DNA of 64,000 nt from Homalodisca vitripennis (lineage: Eukaryota > Arthropoda > Insecta > Hemiptera > Cicadellidae), in assembly GCF_021130785.1 (NCBI RefSeq), contig NC_060211.1, positions 122,213,001 to 122,277,000 of the forward strand, written 5' to 3'. Under the pieces are notes generated by a model, which made no database searches, had not been told where the DNA came from, and saw only the letters and a program-made list of their open reading frames with translations. This document shows positions 1 to 12,578 of the stretch, in pieces; positions within the stretch are counted from its first letter, which is position 1, and each line of letters starts with the position of its first letter. Both the position numbers and the translations under genes were made by a program.

Positions 1-394
1 CTCATAACAATGCAGAAGTATTGTGTAAGAATAGTAGCTAAAGGAAATAAATATGACTCATCTTGTCCAATATTTAGATCATTAAAGGTATTACCAATAA
101 GAAATATGTATGTTTATAAAGTTATGAAGGTTTTTTTTTAACAGAAGTAGGAATAGTTATGATTGTTATAATGCATATAAAGGAAAATTAAGAAATTCTG
201 ATAATGTAGCTGTACCTAGACCATCAAAAACCTTTTTCACTAAAACATATAACTTTTTAGCCCCTCTGATATTTAATAGATTGCCTAATGAAATAAGACC
301 TTTAGATACTTCACACAAATTTATTAGAAAACTCAAAGATTGGTTAATCACAGTGCAAAATATAAATGAATTGCTATTTGAAATCCAAAGTTGA
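1..394 (+). pseudogene. Non-LTR reverse transcriptase, C-terminal fragment (frameshifted)
   Basis: Frame 1 reads a segment with LQKYCVRIVA-like character (here MQKYCVRIVAKGNKYDSSC), then PIFRSLKVLPI and MYVYKV, and stops at 139-141. Frame 2 resumes at 140 with NSYDCYNAY, then VAVPRPSKTFF, then APLIFNRLPNEIR and KFIRKLKDWL, ending in TGA at 392-394. This order (an 'LQKxAIRI' helix, a 'LxLLPI...YIY' block, an 'R' / 'P' motif, 'FNxLPxxI', then 'FKxxLKxWL') is the usual C-terminus after the thumb domain of CR1/Jockey-type ORF2 proteins. The two frames join across a run of nine T (131-139), so a single-base indel in that run explains the break. The catalytic palm lies outside the window. Clade is not resolvable. 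Confidence 0.75.
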
Positions 395-1130
395 AAAAGT
401 ACTTCTACAATTACTGTGATTTTTTATAAATTATTCTGTACTATTTGTATGTGTGGGTGTGTGTGTGTACATGTATTTTTGTGAATATGCAAGTGTAGTG
501 TTCATAGTTGTATTAGTGAATATAAGGATGCATATTGATGATATTCTATTGTGAGATGTGTGAAGGAATTCTTGTGCTTGAGTATAGGTCGGATTTTTTA
601 TTTATTAATGTTAATATTCTAGATATTTACGTTTGGTTAATGCGGTTAATTTTGATAACTCAAGATACAACTTTATTTACTAAGTCTCTCATATTATATT
701 GTTCAATGAGGCCTACTTATTAAATTGTTTATATAATTTATAATAATGTCTTTTATAAGAATTCAAATTTCATATACTATTTAAATTCTTAGGGAGTTGG
801 GTCAATGATACTGGAATATAGAGCCCTGTATTACTTGACGGCAATTTCTTATCCAATAAGTACACGTTATTTCCTCCAATCAGGCTTTACCTTAGAGGTT
901 TCATTTTCCAAAAACAACCAACAAAAATACTGTTCAATGTATTTTCCTTATAATTAACTGGTAAGTGTAAACTTGGTCAGCCTGAGCAAATAATTTTTGT
1001 TTTGTATATGCTATGTAATGTTTACCTTATTTTGAATTATTATTTTACTGTTGGATTTATTGTAATTATTTGTTGTTATTTGGAAATAAATTTATTATTT
1101 ATTATTATTTATTTATTTATTAATAAATAC
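1..1130 (+). mobile_element. 3' end of a non-LTR retrotransposon, truncated by the window edge
   Basis: The first 394 bases encode the C-terminal end of a retrotransposon reverse-transcriptase protein. The following 700 bp are AT-rich, contain a short GT run near 450-470, and lead to a GGAAATAAA motif followed by a TTTA/TTA-rich simple repeat ending near 1130. Non-LTR elements commonly end in a polyadenylation-like signal plus a short simple-sequence tail, so the coding relic and the tail are probably one element. The 3' boundary is inferred: the 3' UTR would be long, and a second truncated element could supply the tail. The element must continue upstream of base 1. Confidence 0.55.
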
Positions 1131-3921
1131 AGATGACATGAACTAAATTATTCTTCATAGGTTACTTTCAAATTTAGACGTTTTTGGCTTAGTTATCTCA
1201 TGTTAAGTCCATGTGGAATTTTGCTTTTTAAAACCGATTGGTTGTGCTTGTTCTAATGTTCTGAGGTAAATTTGGGTTTGAATTGTTATGTACTTGCCGA
1301 ATAGGTTTGACTGAATATGTATTTTTTAAAGTTTCATTATGATTTATACCAAGAGTCATGACAGTTTTTATTTAAATCTTGGTGTTTATAATCGAATCGG
1401 TGTCCTGTCATTCTTGTCCTCAAGGTATTTGTCGTTGAGCCAATATGCTGGAAATTTGTTACATTGAATTTGGTAAATCACATTTTTAGACTCGCAAGAC
1501 AAGTACCCTATGATAGGATATGCCTTGCTTGTTGTCATGTTATTTCCTGGTCAGATTCGTGTTTAATACTCAAAATATTTAACATGGGATTATTCTGGTG
1601 CAGCCATTTTCAATTAATAAAGTATTAATGAAACCTGTTGTAGTAATTTAATAAAAACGTTGGTCGTACAAAAACCAAACAAAGAAACCGTTCAAATGGT
1701 TTAAAGTTCATCATTCTGAATTCGTTATAAAACTTTAACAATTTTATATACAACGGTTGATTGCCATTTAAGAGTTTTATTTAATAATGTGTGTTTACAA
1801 ATATGTATTTATGATAAGTGTTTTCATGAATTTTAGGGTCCTATGTTGAGTCCTGAGGTTGGTGTTAAACGTCCATCTTACGGATATATGTGTTTCGAAA
1901 CTGATAATTAGATCGAATAATAATCTAAAATACGTTAGTCTATAATCCTAAACAATAATCATATACCTATGATACGACGTAGATCGGTATATAATGGTCA
2001 TAGAAAATGTAGCATTGCAGTGCTTTTCAAATAGATATTGTCGAATGATTTATTGATATATGATATAAGTTTTGTAATCAAAATATTTGAGCTCTGGTGC
2101 TCAACGCCCAGCAATATAAGCGGCGTTAAGCTGAACTGCGGTGAACTGAGGCTACGAAACCACCAATCTGAGGTCGGGCACCCGTTTTAACGAGCGCTTA
2201 GGGACTAAATGCGGAGGAATGAAGCGTATAAACCCCCCAAACTACGTTGTTACATAATATTTCATAATGATTTCTTTCAGAAAACTTTTCTCGCTTTTCC
2301 TTTGATTAGAGTTTTAGATAAAACATGGATCCAATATTTAAAGTTTCTTTATCGCCCAATTACATATCCGCGTCATTTATTCAAAAGCTATAATCTGTTG
2401 AAAGAAAAGTAACCTTAACTGTAGAGTTGTATATCCCTTTAATAATATATTTCGTAAAACTAGAACCATATTAGTAATTCATTAACTGTATATTAAGTGA
2501 TTTGATGCTAATTCTATAAAGCTATAAATTCTGATTGAAAAGTATCCATGTATCTAGCCTACAAGCATAATAATGACTTCTGAATTTGGTTTGCGATACT
2601 CATATTATCAATGTTTGAATCATCAATATAATATCATTGTATTTGTACTCTCATTATTTCAATTTCAATTTCGAAGCTGGAAGGATGCTTAGTTAAAACA
2701 ATATTTAAATTAATTTAGAATTCAAAATTCATTTTTAATTATTTTATAAAACTAGAATTACCTCAAAAGTTTCAGCAGTTAGTAATAGTTAATTACAATA
2801 TGCAAATGCATAGCTAAATTCTTTATATGACACGTACGTTTAATGTAAACTAGTTGATATATGCAACTTTCCAAGCAATAAAATAACCAACTCAACCACA
2901 GGTTTTGAGGTTGATTGGTAGTAGAGAGGCTTTAATAGCCCTAACTCCGCCTCTTAAATAAAGGCATTTTTCATTTCAAGGTCTAAATCGAAGTCCTTAC
3001 AGAGAACAAGTAACTAAAAAAAATCACTTATAATATGTAGTGCCATACGAAGTTTTAATAATATTGAGGCGTATAGAAAAGTTTAAACAGACTCTTATAT
3101 CACGCTTTTCACGTGTAGGATCATTTCTAGTTCCAATGTTATAAATTTTCCGAGTTTTTCTCGATGCCTCGATCAAGAAAATAGAAATGAATACTGAGGT
3201 ATCGGAATTACCTAGAAGTTACCCGCGGCTTCGAGTGAATTATATTTCCGACGTCAATGTTGACTTTTACCTTAATCAGCGATAAAAAACATGTTAGAAG
3301 TGTACGTTTGTGGTCATTTAAATATACTCTGGTGTTAGCACATCACTACTCAAATCAAACCCTCCTCTAAAATGGAAATACGAGTATATACATATATTTT
3401 TGCCTCTTTTATGAACGGAAAGTGTCAACAACTGCTTAGTGATATTTAATTTTGTTTTAACATAAATGGTCAAACTTCTGCTAAATTAAAAAACTTTCCG
3501 TGCACGTTTTTGAATTTTTTTTGTTTATTGAAACATTTCTCCTTTTTTTATAAATATTTTACAAAAAATAACTAGCCGAATTGTTTCAGCCGGTCTCAAG
3601 ATCAGCGCTTAGTACCGGATTAATTTTCATGCAGTCAATATAATACGTACTTTAATAATGTCGAGGAGACAGGACACATAAAACAAAATAAACTTGTTAA
3701 GTTACTGTTCAGTATATAGTTGTTCATTACTTCAGTTGGAATAACACTTGAATTTGAAAAATAAAGAGACTAATTCAAATTAAAAGAAATGCCATATTAT
3801 AAATATAGCTAAAATTTAACTACTTAAGTTATTCGCAAACGAGAATAATAGATATATTCAATAAGTTTTTGGGAAGTGGAAATTTTAGGACGGCTGCCCT
3901 AACTCACCAGCCAATTTTATA
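1131..3921. other. AT-rich non-coding stretch
   Basis: No gene, tRNA or clear repeat recognised. A slightly GC-richer patch lies at about 2095-2220; it carries a 67-codon open frame from 2209, which has no recognisable motif and looks fortuitous. A TTAATAGCCCTAACTCCGCC segment near 2931-2950 followed by AAATAAAGGC could be a worn retroelement tail, but that is a weak guess. Confidence 0.5.
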
Positions 3922-3925
3922 TAAA

Positions 3926-3954
3926 GGGTGATTCAAAAAGAGCGCCGGTTTTGA
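3926..3954 (+). repeat. Left terminal inverted repeat of the mariner-like element
   Basis: Begins GGGTGATTCAAAAAGAGCGC and continues CCGGTTTTGA-like. It matches the reverse complement of 5163-5191 at 28 of 29 positions (C versus A at position 9). After position 29 the two ends diverge. Confidence 0.9.
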
Positions 3955-4030
3955 TATATCAAATTAAGAAACTTATTTTAATGAAAATCTGAAATCAAAT
4001 ACATAATTATGTTCATCTAACCTTCCGATT

Positions 4031-5040
4031 TCATGTATGAAAAATAATGTCTTGCATATGTGTCCTCCTCAGCTACGCCGGCACGCAACAACTCTGCCCA
4101 TGAAATTAGCCATGACTGCATGACAAGTTTCCACTTCAATTTGGCCGACAACCCGTCGAATTTCCTCCTTCAACTCATTGATGGTTCGGGGTTTATTGGC
4201 ATAAGCTAACGACCTTGGTGCCATTGATGGTCGGAATTACGAGAAATGACGCGGTCCTGAAAGCGGTCACGGAGCAACACAATTGTTTCATGGGCAGCGT
4301 GGCAGGTGGCACCATGCTGCTGAAACCACAACTGGTCAGTGTCTATGTTATCCAAATGAGGCCACAAAAACTCCCTAATCATCGTACGGTATCGGTCTCC
4401 ATTCACTGTCACAGCTTGCCCTTCCTGATCTTCAAAAAATGAAGGGCCGATGACGCCGCCCGACCAAAAGCCTCACCAATCTGTCACTCGTTGTGGATAC
4501 AATTCCCTTTCGTTAATCATGCGAGGGTTTTCTCAACCCCAGATACGGCAGTTCTGTTTATTAACAAATCCATTCAACTGGAAGTGCGCTTCATCACTGA
4601 AGATGATATTCATTGCGAAGTTTTCTTCCTTCTGCGAATTTCTCAATACCCAATCAACAAACTGTCGTCTCTTCTGATGGTGAATTTTATAGGGGTGATA
4701 TTTGAGATCGCACTGAAGAATTATCCTTACAGAAGAACATCTTAAACCCTATTCTTGAGAACGGCGACGAATTCATTTCGCTGGGCTAACAGCCACACTG
4801 TCACGAACCACCTCAATGTTCTGTTCAGTTCGGGCACAACGACGACGACCACAACTTTTGAGGTCGACTGTTGAACCCGTGTCTTGATACTTTTTCATGA
4901 TTCTGCGAACTGTTGATTCATTCGGTGCTTCATTACGTCCTAGAGTACCGCGAAGTCGCCTAACAGTAGCCGCATAACTCTCCACTCTGATAAAACGTTT
5001 TCACTATTAACACTCGTTGCGCACAAGTGACCTTCGCCAT
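4031..5040 (-). pseudogene. Tc1/mariner-like transposase pseudogene
   Basis: Reading from an ATG at 5038-5040, the start is MAKVTCAQRVLIVKTFYQSG. A one-base shift follows, and the frame at 4985-4773 carries the paired helix-turn-helix region (SYAATVRRLRG, NEAPNESTVRRIMKKYQDTG, then a basic GRRRCARTEQNI linker). The catalytic part contains IIFSDEAHFQLNGFVNKQNC (first acidic motif), stops where WGxEN and TxWxGFWSGG are expected, then FQQHGATCH, where family members have FQQDGATCH. The second catalytic Asp is therefore His here. Downstream, the frame jumps from SRNSDHQWH directly to LAYANKPRTINELKEEIRR, so the block with the third catalytic residue (the PRSxDLTPxDFFLWG region) is missing. A TGA interrupts CRRS/GGH close to the natural end, IIFHT, with its stop at 4031. 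The intact protein would be about 340-350 residues. Confidence 0.88.
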
Positions 5041-5162
5041 GGTTCGACACAGAATGCACTAATGAGAGAGATATCAGCTGCGTCAACAATCGGAATGTAG
5101 TCAGAAATAAAATCAAGGTCAAACATTGTTGCCAACCAATAAAATAAAAGTTACCGGCTTTT

Positions 5163-5191
5163 TCAAAACCGGCGCTCTTTTTTAATCACCC
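5163..5191 (-). repeat. Right terminal inverted repeat of the mariner-like element
   Basis: Read on the minus strand it begins GGGTGATTAAAAAAGAGCGC. It pairs with 3926-3954 at 28 of 29 positions and is followed outward by a TA at 5194-5195. Confidence 0.9.
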
Positions 5192-5195
5192 AATA

Positions 5196-8100
5196 CTAGT
5201 ATGAATTTGACGTGTTTGTATTAGACGATGTTGATTACTTGGCTAGGAAACTAAATGTACTGTATTAATGTTAATGTGTTTCCAAAGGGCTCTTGGAAAT
5301 CCAGTGACGCAAAGGTGTTTGAGGTCCTCGATAATGTCACTCAGGAGGTCGGTGATTCAGGATCATCTCTACCCCAGGGAGAAATTAAGGTATATATCTA
5401 ATAATATTTACAAAAACATGGCGCATTTGAGGAGACGTCTAATGTGTAAATTTAATATGTCCAATACAATTAAGGCATTACTCAATAGTTTCAATGAAGT
5501 GAAACTAGAAATTTTGAGTTATGGCAAATAGGATTCCTTCGTTCTCCACATTTGAAAATATATAACATAAATATTTTGTAACATCCTTAAGAAATTTGTA
5601 GGCCCCTCGTACTTCTTTTACTTCTCTTCTTGAAGTTTTCGTTTCCGTCGTGTTAGTCAAACTGGTATTGACTTGAGTATTTCGTACGCAATCTATTACT
5701 AAATACTAATAAATAATATACATTACTCTTGTATTTAGTATGTTTGAGTTTGCTGTTATGTTTGAAGCACATTAAAATTTTTGGATATGGTACTTTGAAC
5801 TGTGTGTAAGCCTATATTCTAAATTTATTAACTTTTATACACGACTCATGCACTTTAGATTTAAGAATGCACATGAAATATTAAGGCATTTCAAATAAAG
5901 TTTTTTATAAAACTATTAATTTTTATTCAATGATTCGCAGAGGGAACAGTTAATTCATAAACAGGATATCTTTAACAAGAATGTTATCTTTCTTAGTATT
6001 TATTCGTTGAGACTAAATATGTTACTGATAATGCTATTGTAAAAAGTTTAAGGAATGAGTAATGGACTCTCCGCCAACTAAGCCAATCTGTACCTGACAA
6101 AAAATTATATTTTTTATAGTTTTAACTCTCTTTTATATTACTATACTATAATAGCTGTTTAAAAACTACTATAAACAAGATGGTAAACTTACAATGCGTG
6201 AGGTGTCTGTTCTGGTTGATATTCAAGTAGACTGTTATGACCTACCTTGTACAAGGAAGGGTGTAAATGTAAGTAAAGGGAAGCGGGTACAGAGAGAACC
6301 TTATAAATGTAATTACGAGCTCGTCTTGTTTGCGACAGAACTGGGTGGAATCTGGAAACTTTGTTTAAAAGCTAAAACGCTCAGTTTACCCAGCGTCTCT
6401 GTGCCATTTTGGAACTTGAATTTTGGTAATATTTTATACAATAAATATAATATTTATTTTCCTTTTTAGTTTAACTCATCTAAATAAAACTGATTAATAA
6501 TGTTAATACTATGATAATGCCAATTTGCATTGGATTTGTGTTACAAGAGTGTCTGAAAAGTTTTACCTGTCAGGGGTCAGAGCATGTGTAAGAATAAGAC
6601 TCATCAAGGATGAGTAAAATAAGATTATCAAGGAGAAGTACTTGGTATTTAACTTTTCTGGCCATAAGTATAAGGTTTTATACTAAGGTCTATATTAAGG
6701 TTTTGTATATTATATAGCATATAAATTTTAGAACTGAGCTGTGTGCGGCCATATTTCAATGTATTATAATCCATGACGTGTTTTGCAGGCTCAGATATAA
6801 ACGAATTATTACGAATATAAAAATTACCTAATTCGGATAAAGGTATATGCCAACTTCCAATGTCTTAAAGGAGTTAATCTTATTTAAGAGGGAAAAAAAT
6901 GAGTCACAAAAGGTTTCTATAGATTTTTTTCGTTATTTATTTTAATACTTTGGGTAGAAGATTGTTCTAAGATACGAATACATAGAAACGAGGATTTTTA
7001 TTGGCTTTGGGTATTGGTGGGAGGGGGGTCGAGTGCCAGATATGTAACCATATTCTACTAGGCAATTTATAAATGGCCTACGTAATATTGGATATTAAAT
7101 AGATTTTTATTGGAAACTCTATGGAATAAATTTAACCTAGGATAATTGTTCAGAGCACTTCGAGTCAAGAGAGTCAATCTAAATATTATAACTTAAAATT
7201 GTGTTTAAAAATTTTTCAATAAGTATATAGCATTTAATGAGAAAGCTTAAAAAAACATTATAGACAAGAAGACAGCTGAAGGTAAAAGAATATCTCTTTA
7301 AAATAGTGGTAAAGACCCTAATGATATTTTATAAAATTTAAATGCTCATTCTTTAGAAAATACATAAACTGAACTTACACTGAAACGAATATTTCGTCAT
7401 ATAAGTTTTACAAATAGTTAATTAACACATTTTGAATTTAAAAATTAAGGAACAGCCATACATTTTAAAATCTTGAATGCCTAGACACATAATATCTGAG
7501 AAATATATTAGAAGTTTCCAAGTTCCTTGTAATTGGAATCACTAGGTATTGGAGACTAATTTTGATATAGTAGGAGTTCACAGATTCTACAGATTTTTAG
7601 AGGTGGAAAATAGCAACGTCACGTTTAGTTGCTGGGTTACTATAGAGTCTATGGTTTGAGTTCAAAAGTTCAAGCAGGCTAAAAGCTTATTTCCAGTACT
7701 AGGCGGCACTGGTCCGAGTAGGTTAAAATACTGGGTATCACTAAAAAAATGTAATCTATATGGTACATACAGCTTCAAAAAGCAAGGAAATTCTATTGGT
7801 TCACAGTTTCCAGAGACAGAAACCTCCCAGACTCTAGGAACTTTTACAGATTTCTTAAGTCGTCATAAGATTCTATATGTAGTTCCAGAGACATGATTTG
7901 GCTTAAAGTCTAAATCTTCCAAATCTGTTTACTATATAAATACCTCAAATTGCATGATATGAGATAATTTATTTTTATTTAATAACAAAAAATTAAGGCT
8001 GAAAGAAAATTTCAAAGGATGGGAGCTGCCAATACGTCATGATACCTGTAAGAAATATACAGATTTTAGGTTTAGACTCAATTCGTTATTTATTTGAAAA

Positions 8101-10379
8101 TTTATAGGTTCTAAAGTTCTGAGGTGAATTTTCTTTCAAAATGCATTATCAGTATAATGGCTATCCATGGTTATAAAGTTCTCAACCCAAAAACTTTTAC
8201 AAGCTATAAAGTTTAAAAATTACTGGATTGCTGATTAAAATTGATATTTTTTCTGAAAAATGCCCAACTAAAATTTTAATTTCGTAATTTTAAAGTAGAC
8301 GAATTAGCCATTCACCAATATTTTGAGGCCAAATATAAATATAAAAAGGTAAACAAGAATCAACAAATATCACAAACATGAATCTCATGAACCAACAAAC
8401 GGAAAACAACAAAGCATTTACCAATTTATGTTATCTTTTCCTGAGTATACTAATTTGAAATACCAAGAGCTTGCTTAATATTTAGTTTTTTACTACTCAT
8501 AAGTATATTAGCGAGAAACATTGAACTGATTTACTAAGCCAGGTTCAAAGTTTGTTTGACGTTTTAATAAATAAAATGTGAATACGAATTTATATGGTGA
8601 AGGTAAATGAAATTTATTCGACTAGAATACACGGCATTAAATAGGTATTTGATTCGCAGGATTAAGTGTTAAATGTAAACTGCTATAAGAGTGTCCTTCC
8701 ATTACGACATAATATTTAAATATAAAAGAAATATTGATCTCTTCCACAATTTTAATGTAATTGGAATTTTAAGCACTTTCGCCGGTAAGGGTATCATCAG
8801 TTACACCCTATAAGGATAATAATCTATAAATGGAAGTTTACGTGAACTTTCAAGTCTATAAGTCACATCGTTTTACAGTTATTTAGCAGACAGATAGACT
8901 AATAGATATACATAACGATAGAGAAACATAACAACAGAAATGAAACAATTCTAGCCTCTTCGCTAAAGCTCAGCCAAATTCCATACAAATTTCAACTTAT
9001 ATACTGTATTTGATATACTCATACAAACCGTAGGACATAAATGCATTTTAGTACGATTATACAACCAAAATGCCCTTAAAATAGCCTTACTAAATGGTTA
9101 TTGTAAACGGTTTTTTTAATTATGAAACACAAACCATTTAACTGGTACTGCAGTTTTAATAAAGAATACGCAATTAAAGAACTCAACATGAAGATAAGTA
9201 ATTAACTGAAGAAACGGGACGTTACAAAAAGCCAACGTTGCAAGTTAAACTCGTTACGGCTGCTGTGCCTTTGTTTATCGGCTTGTAGAGCTGCAATAAG
9301 GACTGAACTGATCCAACAAAGCTTTAGCCGTTTCGTTAACAATAACCGAGATTTACTTTGTTTATTAGGGTTGCATTTCTCTAACTGTAGTGGTTTTAAT
9401 TCCATTATTTCAGATTGTTCTTTAATGACAATACAATAATTACACAGTCATTTTTTACAGAATTATCATCGGAATACAGTTGAGTTTCATAGTAACCCTT
9501 ATGAAACATTAATATATAATAAAGGAGAACGTGACCTATTACAATTAATAACTTTTGAGGCTGTAGCATACATATGATGCTAATTGCAAACGTGTATGTT
9601 CATAATATTGCCTTAATATAAATACAGTTTGTATGTGACTTTAAAACTGCTATGTATAATAATATTGCTATGGGAACATTTTGACTGTGAATTAAGGAAA
9701 AAAAGGTTTAGGACCAAACATGCCTCAACAAGCTACTATTCTACATACTACTGAACTCTGCAAGATATTACTGCTATCGTTAAACATTTATTAAAAATTA
9801 TTTTTTGAAACTTTGAATGAACTTTATAACCAGAATAATTTCTTCCCCTGTGTTTTTTTATGAAGTTGCACGTTTCAAGGTCATGTGTTTTAAGCTCATA
9901 TTTTCCTGGTTGGGATAACATAAAATTTATTCAACTATAGCATAACAAAATAATAAACAATGAATACAAGAAGTTGAATAATATAGTATACTATCAGTTT
10001 CTAACTTGCATTTTATGTAGTAAAGTTAGTAGTTACACTTAATTTTTTATGATTTGTAACCATTATTTTTTATTGTAACTATTATGTAAATTATAGAAAA
10101 ATAGAACACGGTTATATTATTTGCATTTATAACTGGATATTTTAATGTCATTGAATTAAAAATATAATTTGTCTCTTTTTCCAGGCCTAATCATTAGATA
10201 ATTGAAAGTGTTTTATTTCAAATAAATTTATATTTGTAAATTATCTTTCATTTAAATCTTGTAATTTTATATTGTATTAATATCCAGGCGTCATGGAGGG
10301 CGAGTTTTGTTTCTTGTGTTGAGTTGTACTCTTAGTTTTTAATTTTAATTTGTAATTAGGTTGATTTTCAAGTTGGCCG
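5196..10379. other. AT-rich non-coding stretch
   Basis: Open frames of 87 codons (5268-5531, +), 91 codons (6194-6469, +) and 67 codons (9202-9405, -) have no domain, signal peptide or compositional feature that I recognise, and I do not call them genes. No tRNA, TIR pair or long repeat was found by reading. A G-rich run (GGTGGGAGGGGGGTCGAG) occurs near 7016-7033. Confidence 0.5.
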
Positions 10380-11478
10380 CAATTAATAAGAATCCGGGTT
10401 CAACAAATATTCCTGAATTTTATTTTGTATAAAACCCACCTGAATGCCAGTAACTAGTGTTTAGAGACAGTAAATTGGTCGCAAGTTATGATTGTGCTAG
10501 CTGTTTGTTATGATAAACCCACACAGACCGGTCTATAACTGTTGGTAATTACAATACAAGCTTCCAACCCACCTGACCGCGATTAACTAGTACCTGGAGA
10601 CTGTAAATTTATCTCACTTTATGATGGTACCACCTCCTTGTTACGTATTATGAATCCTTACTGAGCAAACTGAACTGTTGTGCTCATTAAAATACACGCA
10701 TATAACACGCCGGGCTACGGATAACAAGCGCTCGGGGACAGTAAATTGTTTGCAAATTATGATGGTACCAACTGTTTGTTATCATAAACCCTCGCGGATT
10801 CAACTGGAATTGTTGGCCTTGACAATACTTCTCTCTAACCTGCCGTACTGCGAGTAACTAGGGGTCGAGGACTGTAAAAGGTTTGCCATTTATAATGATG
10901 CCAGCTGTTTGTTATGATAATGTCTGGCTGAGCGGACTGGTACTATTGGTCATGACCATACACGATTCTAACCCACCTGACTGCGAGTAACGAGCACTAT
11001 AGGACAGTACACTGTTCACAAATTAAAATTGTGCCAGCTGTTTGTTATGATCCTCGCTGAGGAAACCGGATCTGTTGCTCATTATGATACACGCGTCCAA
11101 CCCACCAGAATACGGGTAACGAGCAGCGACAGTACATTGTTCACATGTTATGGTAACGCAAGATGGTACCAGCTGTTTGTTATGATAAACCCTCGCTGAC
11201 CCGACTGGAACTGTTCGTCGTTACAATACACGCGTCTAATTTGCTGCAATGCGAGTAACAAGCGATCGAGGACAGTAAAATGTTCGCATTTTACATTTGC
11301 GTCATCTGTTTGTTACGATAAACTCTGACTGAGCGGGCTGGAACTGTTGGTCATGAAAAAACACGCTTCCAGCTCACCGGACTGCGAGTAACAAGCTCTC
11401 GGGGACAGTAAACTGTTCGCAAGTTATGATAGTGCACAGCTGTTTGTTATGATAAACCCTCGCCGAGTGAACTGTATC
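10380..11478. repeat. Tandem repeat array, about eight units of 134 bp
   Basis: A diverged motif CTGTTTGTTATGATAAACCC recurs at 10501, a degenerate copy near 10637, 10772, 10905, 11038, 11173, 11306 and 11440, giving steps of 133-136 bp. Each unit also has the ordered blocks GGAACTGTTGGTCAT, AATACACGC, TAACCCACCTGACTGCGAGT, AACGAGC, GGGGACAGTAAATTGTTCGC and ATGATGGTGCCAG. Units differ by substitutions and small indels. The array is clearly more GC-rich than its surroundings. It has no coding capacity across units. The left boundary is blurred because the first unit is strongly diverged before about 10430; the right end is a partial unit stopping near 11478. This is a short satellite or minisatellite-like cluster. 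Confidence 0.9.
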
Positions 11479-12510
11479 ATGACGCGCAGTTTTAGTCTTC
11501 AATAATGCATGGTATTAAATTACTGTCTGTTTCACTTGGTAAATGTAGTGCTTCCAAATATTAACGTATATAAGTATATAGAAAAGCGAAATCTACAGAC
11601 TGACTTTAAATGTCTTGCAATATTGAAAACCACACAACGCATTTATATGAAATTTAGTATAGAAGTGTTTCTTAATGTTTTCGGATTTTGTTTAAAACGG
11701 TTTTCAAAAATTCACATTATAGCTTGCAGCTTGCATGAAAACCTGTTATAATTTTGATGACTTTACTTTAAAAGTTGATAAAATTTTATATTGATACTTA
11801 TATTCAAAAATGTGGTTTATGCAATGATCTATTTGCATTCTTTCGCTGCCATAGCTAATGACAACTTTCACCTCAAGCTGCAATACAGTTATACATCATG
11901 CAGTAATACAAAAATCTGTAATCATTTCAATGATATAATAAAATTATTCTAAGAAAAACGATTTACGTAGATTTTTTATGACAGTTCGTCTTACTTCTTT
12001 GGTGCTTGAAAAGGAAATAGAGGCTTACGGAACAAACTGTCGTCAAAAATAAAATGTACTCTTACCGAATATCTTGTATTATGAGCTAGTTAAAATTAAG
12101 ACCTAGTGGGATTAATAAAGGGTGTGCAATTGCAATACTACGGTAAAACATTAAATTATTGTTAAATTGTTAAAACAGTTGTTTTCATTGACCATTTACT
12201 ACCGTGTCAAATACTACTTCTTTCTACATGCTGCATGTTATACGTAACAACTGTTTAATCTAACTTATAGATCTTTTAGTAAATTAAACCCCATTACCGG
12301 CACAAATAATTGAAACTATTCAACACAAAATGATCCTAAATGAATTTCATCATTCCCACTGTATGTAACTAATTAACTATTGTCTGGACTAAATTATAGA
12401 CCAGTTATAGAAGTCAATTTGATTCTCCAAGGAATAGAAGCCTTTCCAGCTTCTCAATAGAAACAGATGTCACGAACCGTATCGTAAACTTTATCTTGTC
12501 CCTTTTACAG
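11479..12510. other. AT-rich non-coding stretch right of the satellite
   Basis: An 80-codon open frame at 11509-11751 (+) starts 30 bp after the array. It is basic and hydrophobic in patches but shows no motif I recognise, so I do not call it a gene. Nothing else is seen. Confidence 0.45.
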
Positions 12511-12578
12511 AGACATTAAGAATAATCTAGATTTGCCTCCTGGCAACACAGCCTTCTGTATCATGTCGTGTTTAAGAG
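12511..12578 (+). other. Candidate internal exon (weak), reads with a CxxxC motif
   Basis: A good polypyrimidine tract and acceptor (CTTGTCCCTTTTACAG, ending at 12510) precedes 68 bases that are open in one frame, ending at a possible donor AAGAG|GTTAGA. The frame reads DIKNNLDLPPGNTAFCIMSC then LR. The spacing of the two Cys (C-x3-C) after a Pro-rich short loop is reminiscent of the second and third Cys of insect odorant-binding proteins, but 22 residues are far too few for an assignment. No partner exons were recognised. It may equally be chance. Confidence 0.2.

Larger units (their letters stand above)
3924..5193 (-). mobile_element. Tc1/mariner-like DNA transposon, about 1.27 kb, inactivated
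   Basis: The element is bounded by near-identical terminal inverted repeats and flanked by TA (3922-3923 and 5194-5195), the target dinucleotide typical of the Tc1/mariner superfamily. Its length and a single intronless transposase gene on the minus strand fit a standard mariner-like element of about 1.3 kb. The two bases between TA and the conserved GGGTG start differ at the two ends (AA versus TT), so the exact terminus is uncertain by 2 bp. The transposase has several stops, frameshifts and an internal deletion, so the copy cannot move itself, although the ends look intact enough to be mobilised in trans. Confidence 0.88.

Noticed and set aside
4215..4745. Three plus-strand open frames of 75-84 codons
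   Set aside because: They are antisense shadows of the minus-strand mariner transposase pseudogene.
6194..6469. 91-codon open frame beginning MREVSVLVDIQ
   Set aside because: It looked mildly protein-like but has no recognisable domain, homopolymer-poor start context or neighbouring exon signal; insufficient to call a gene.
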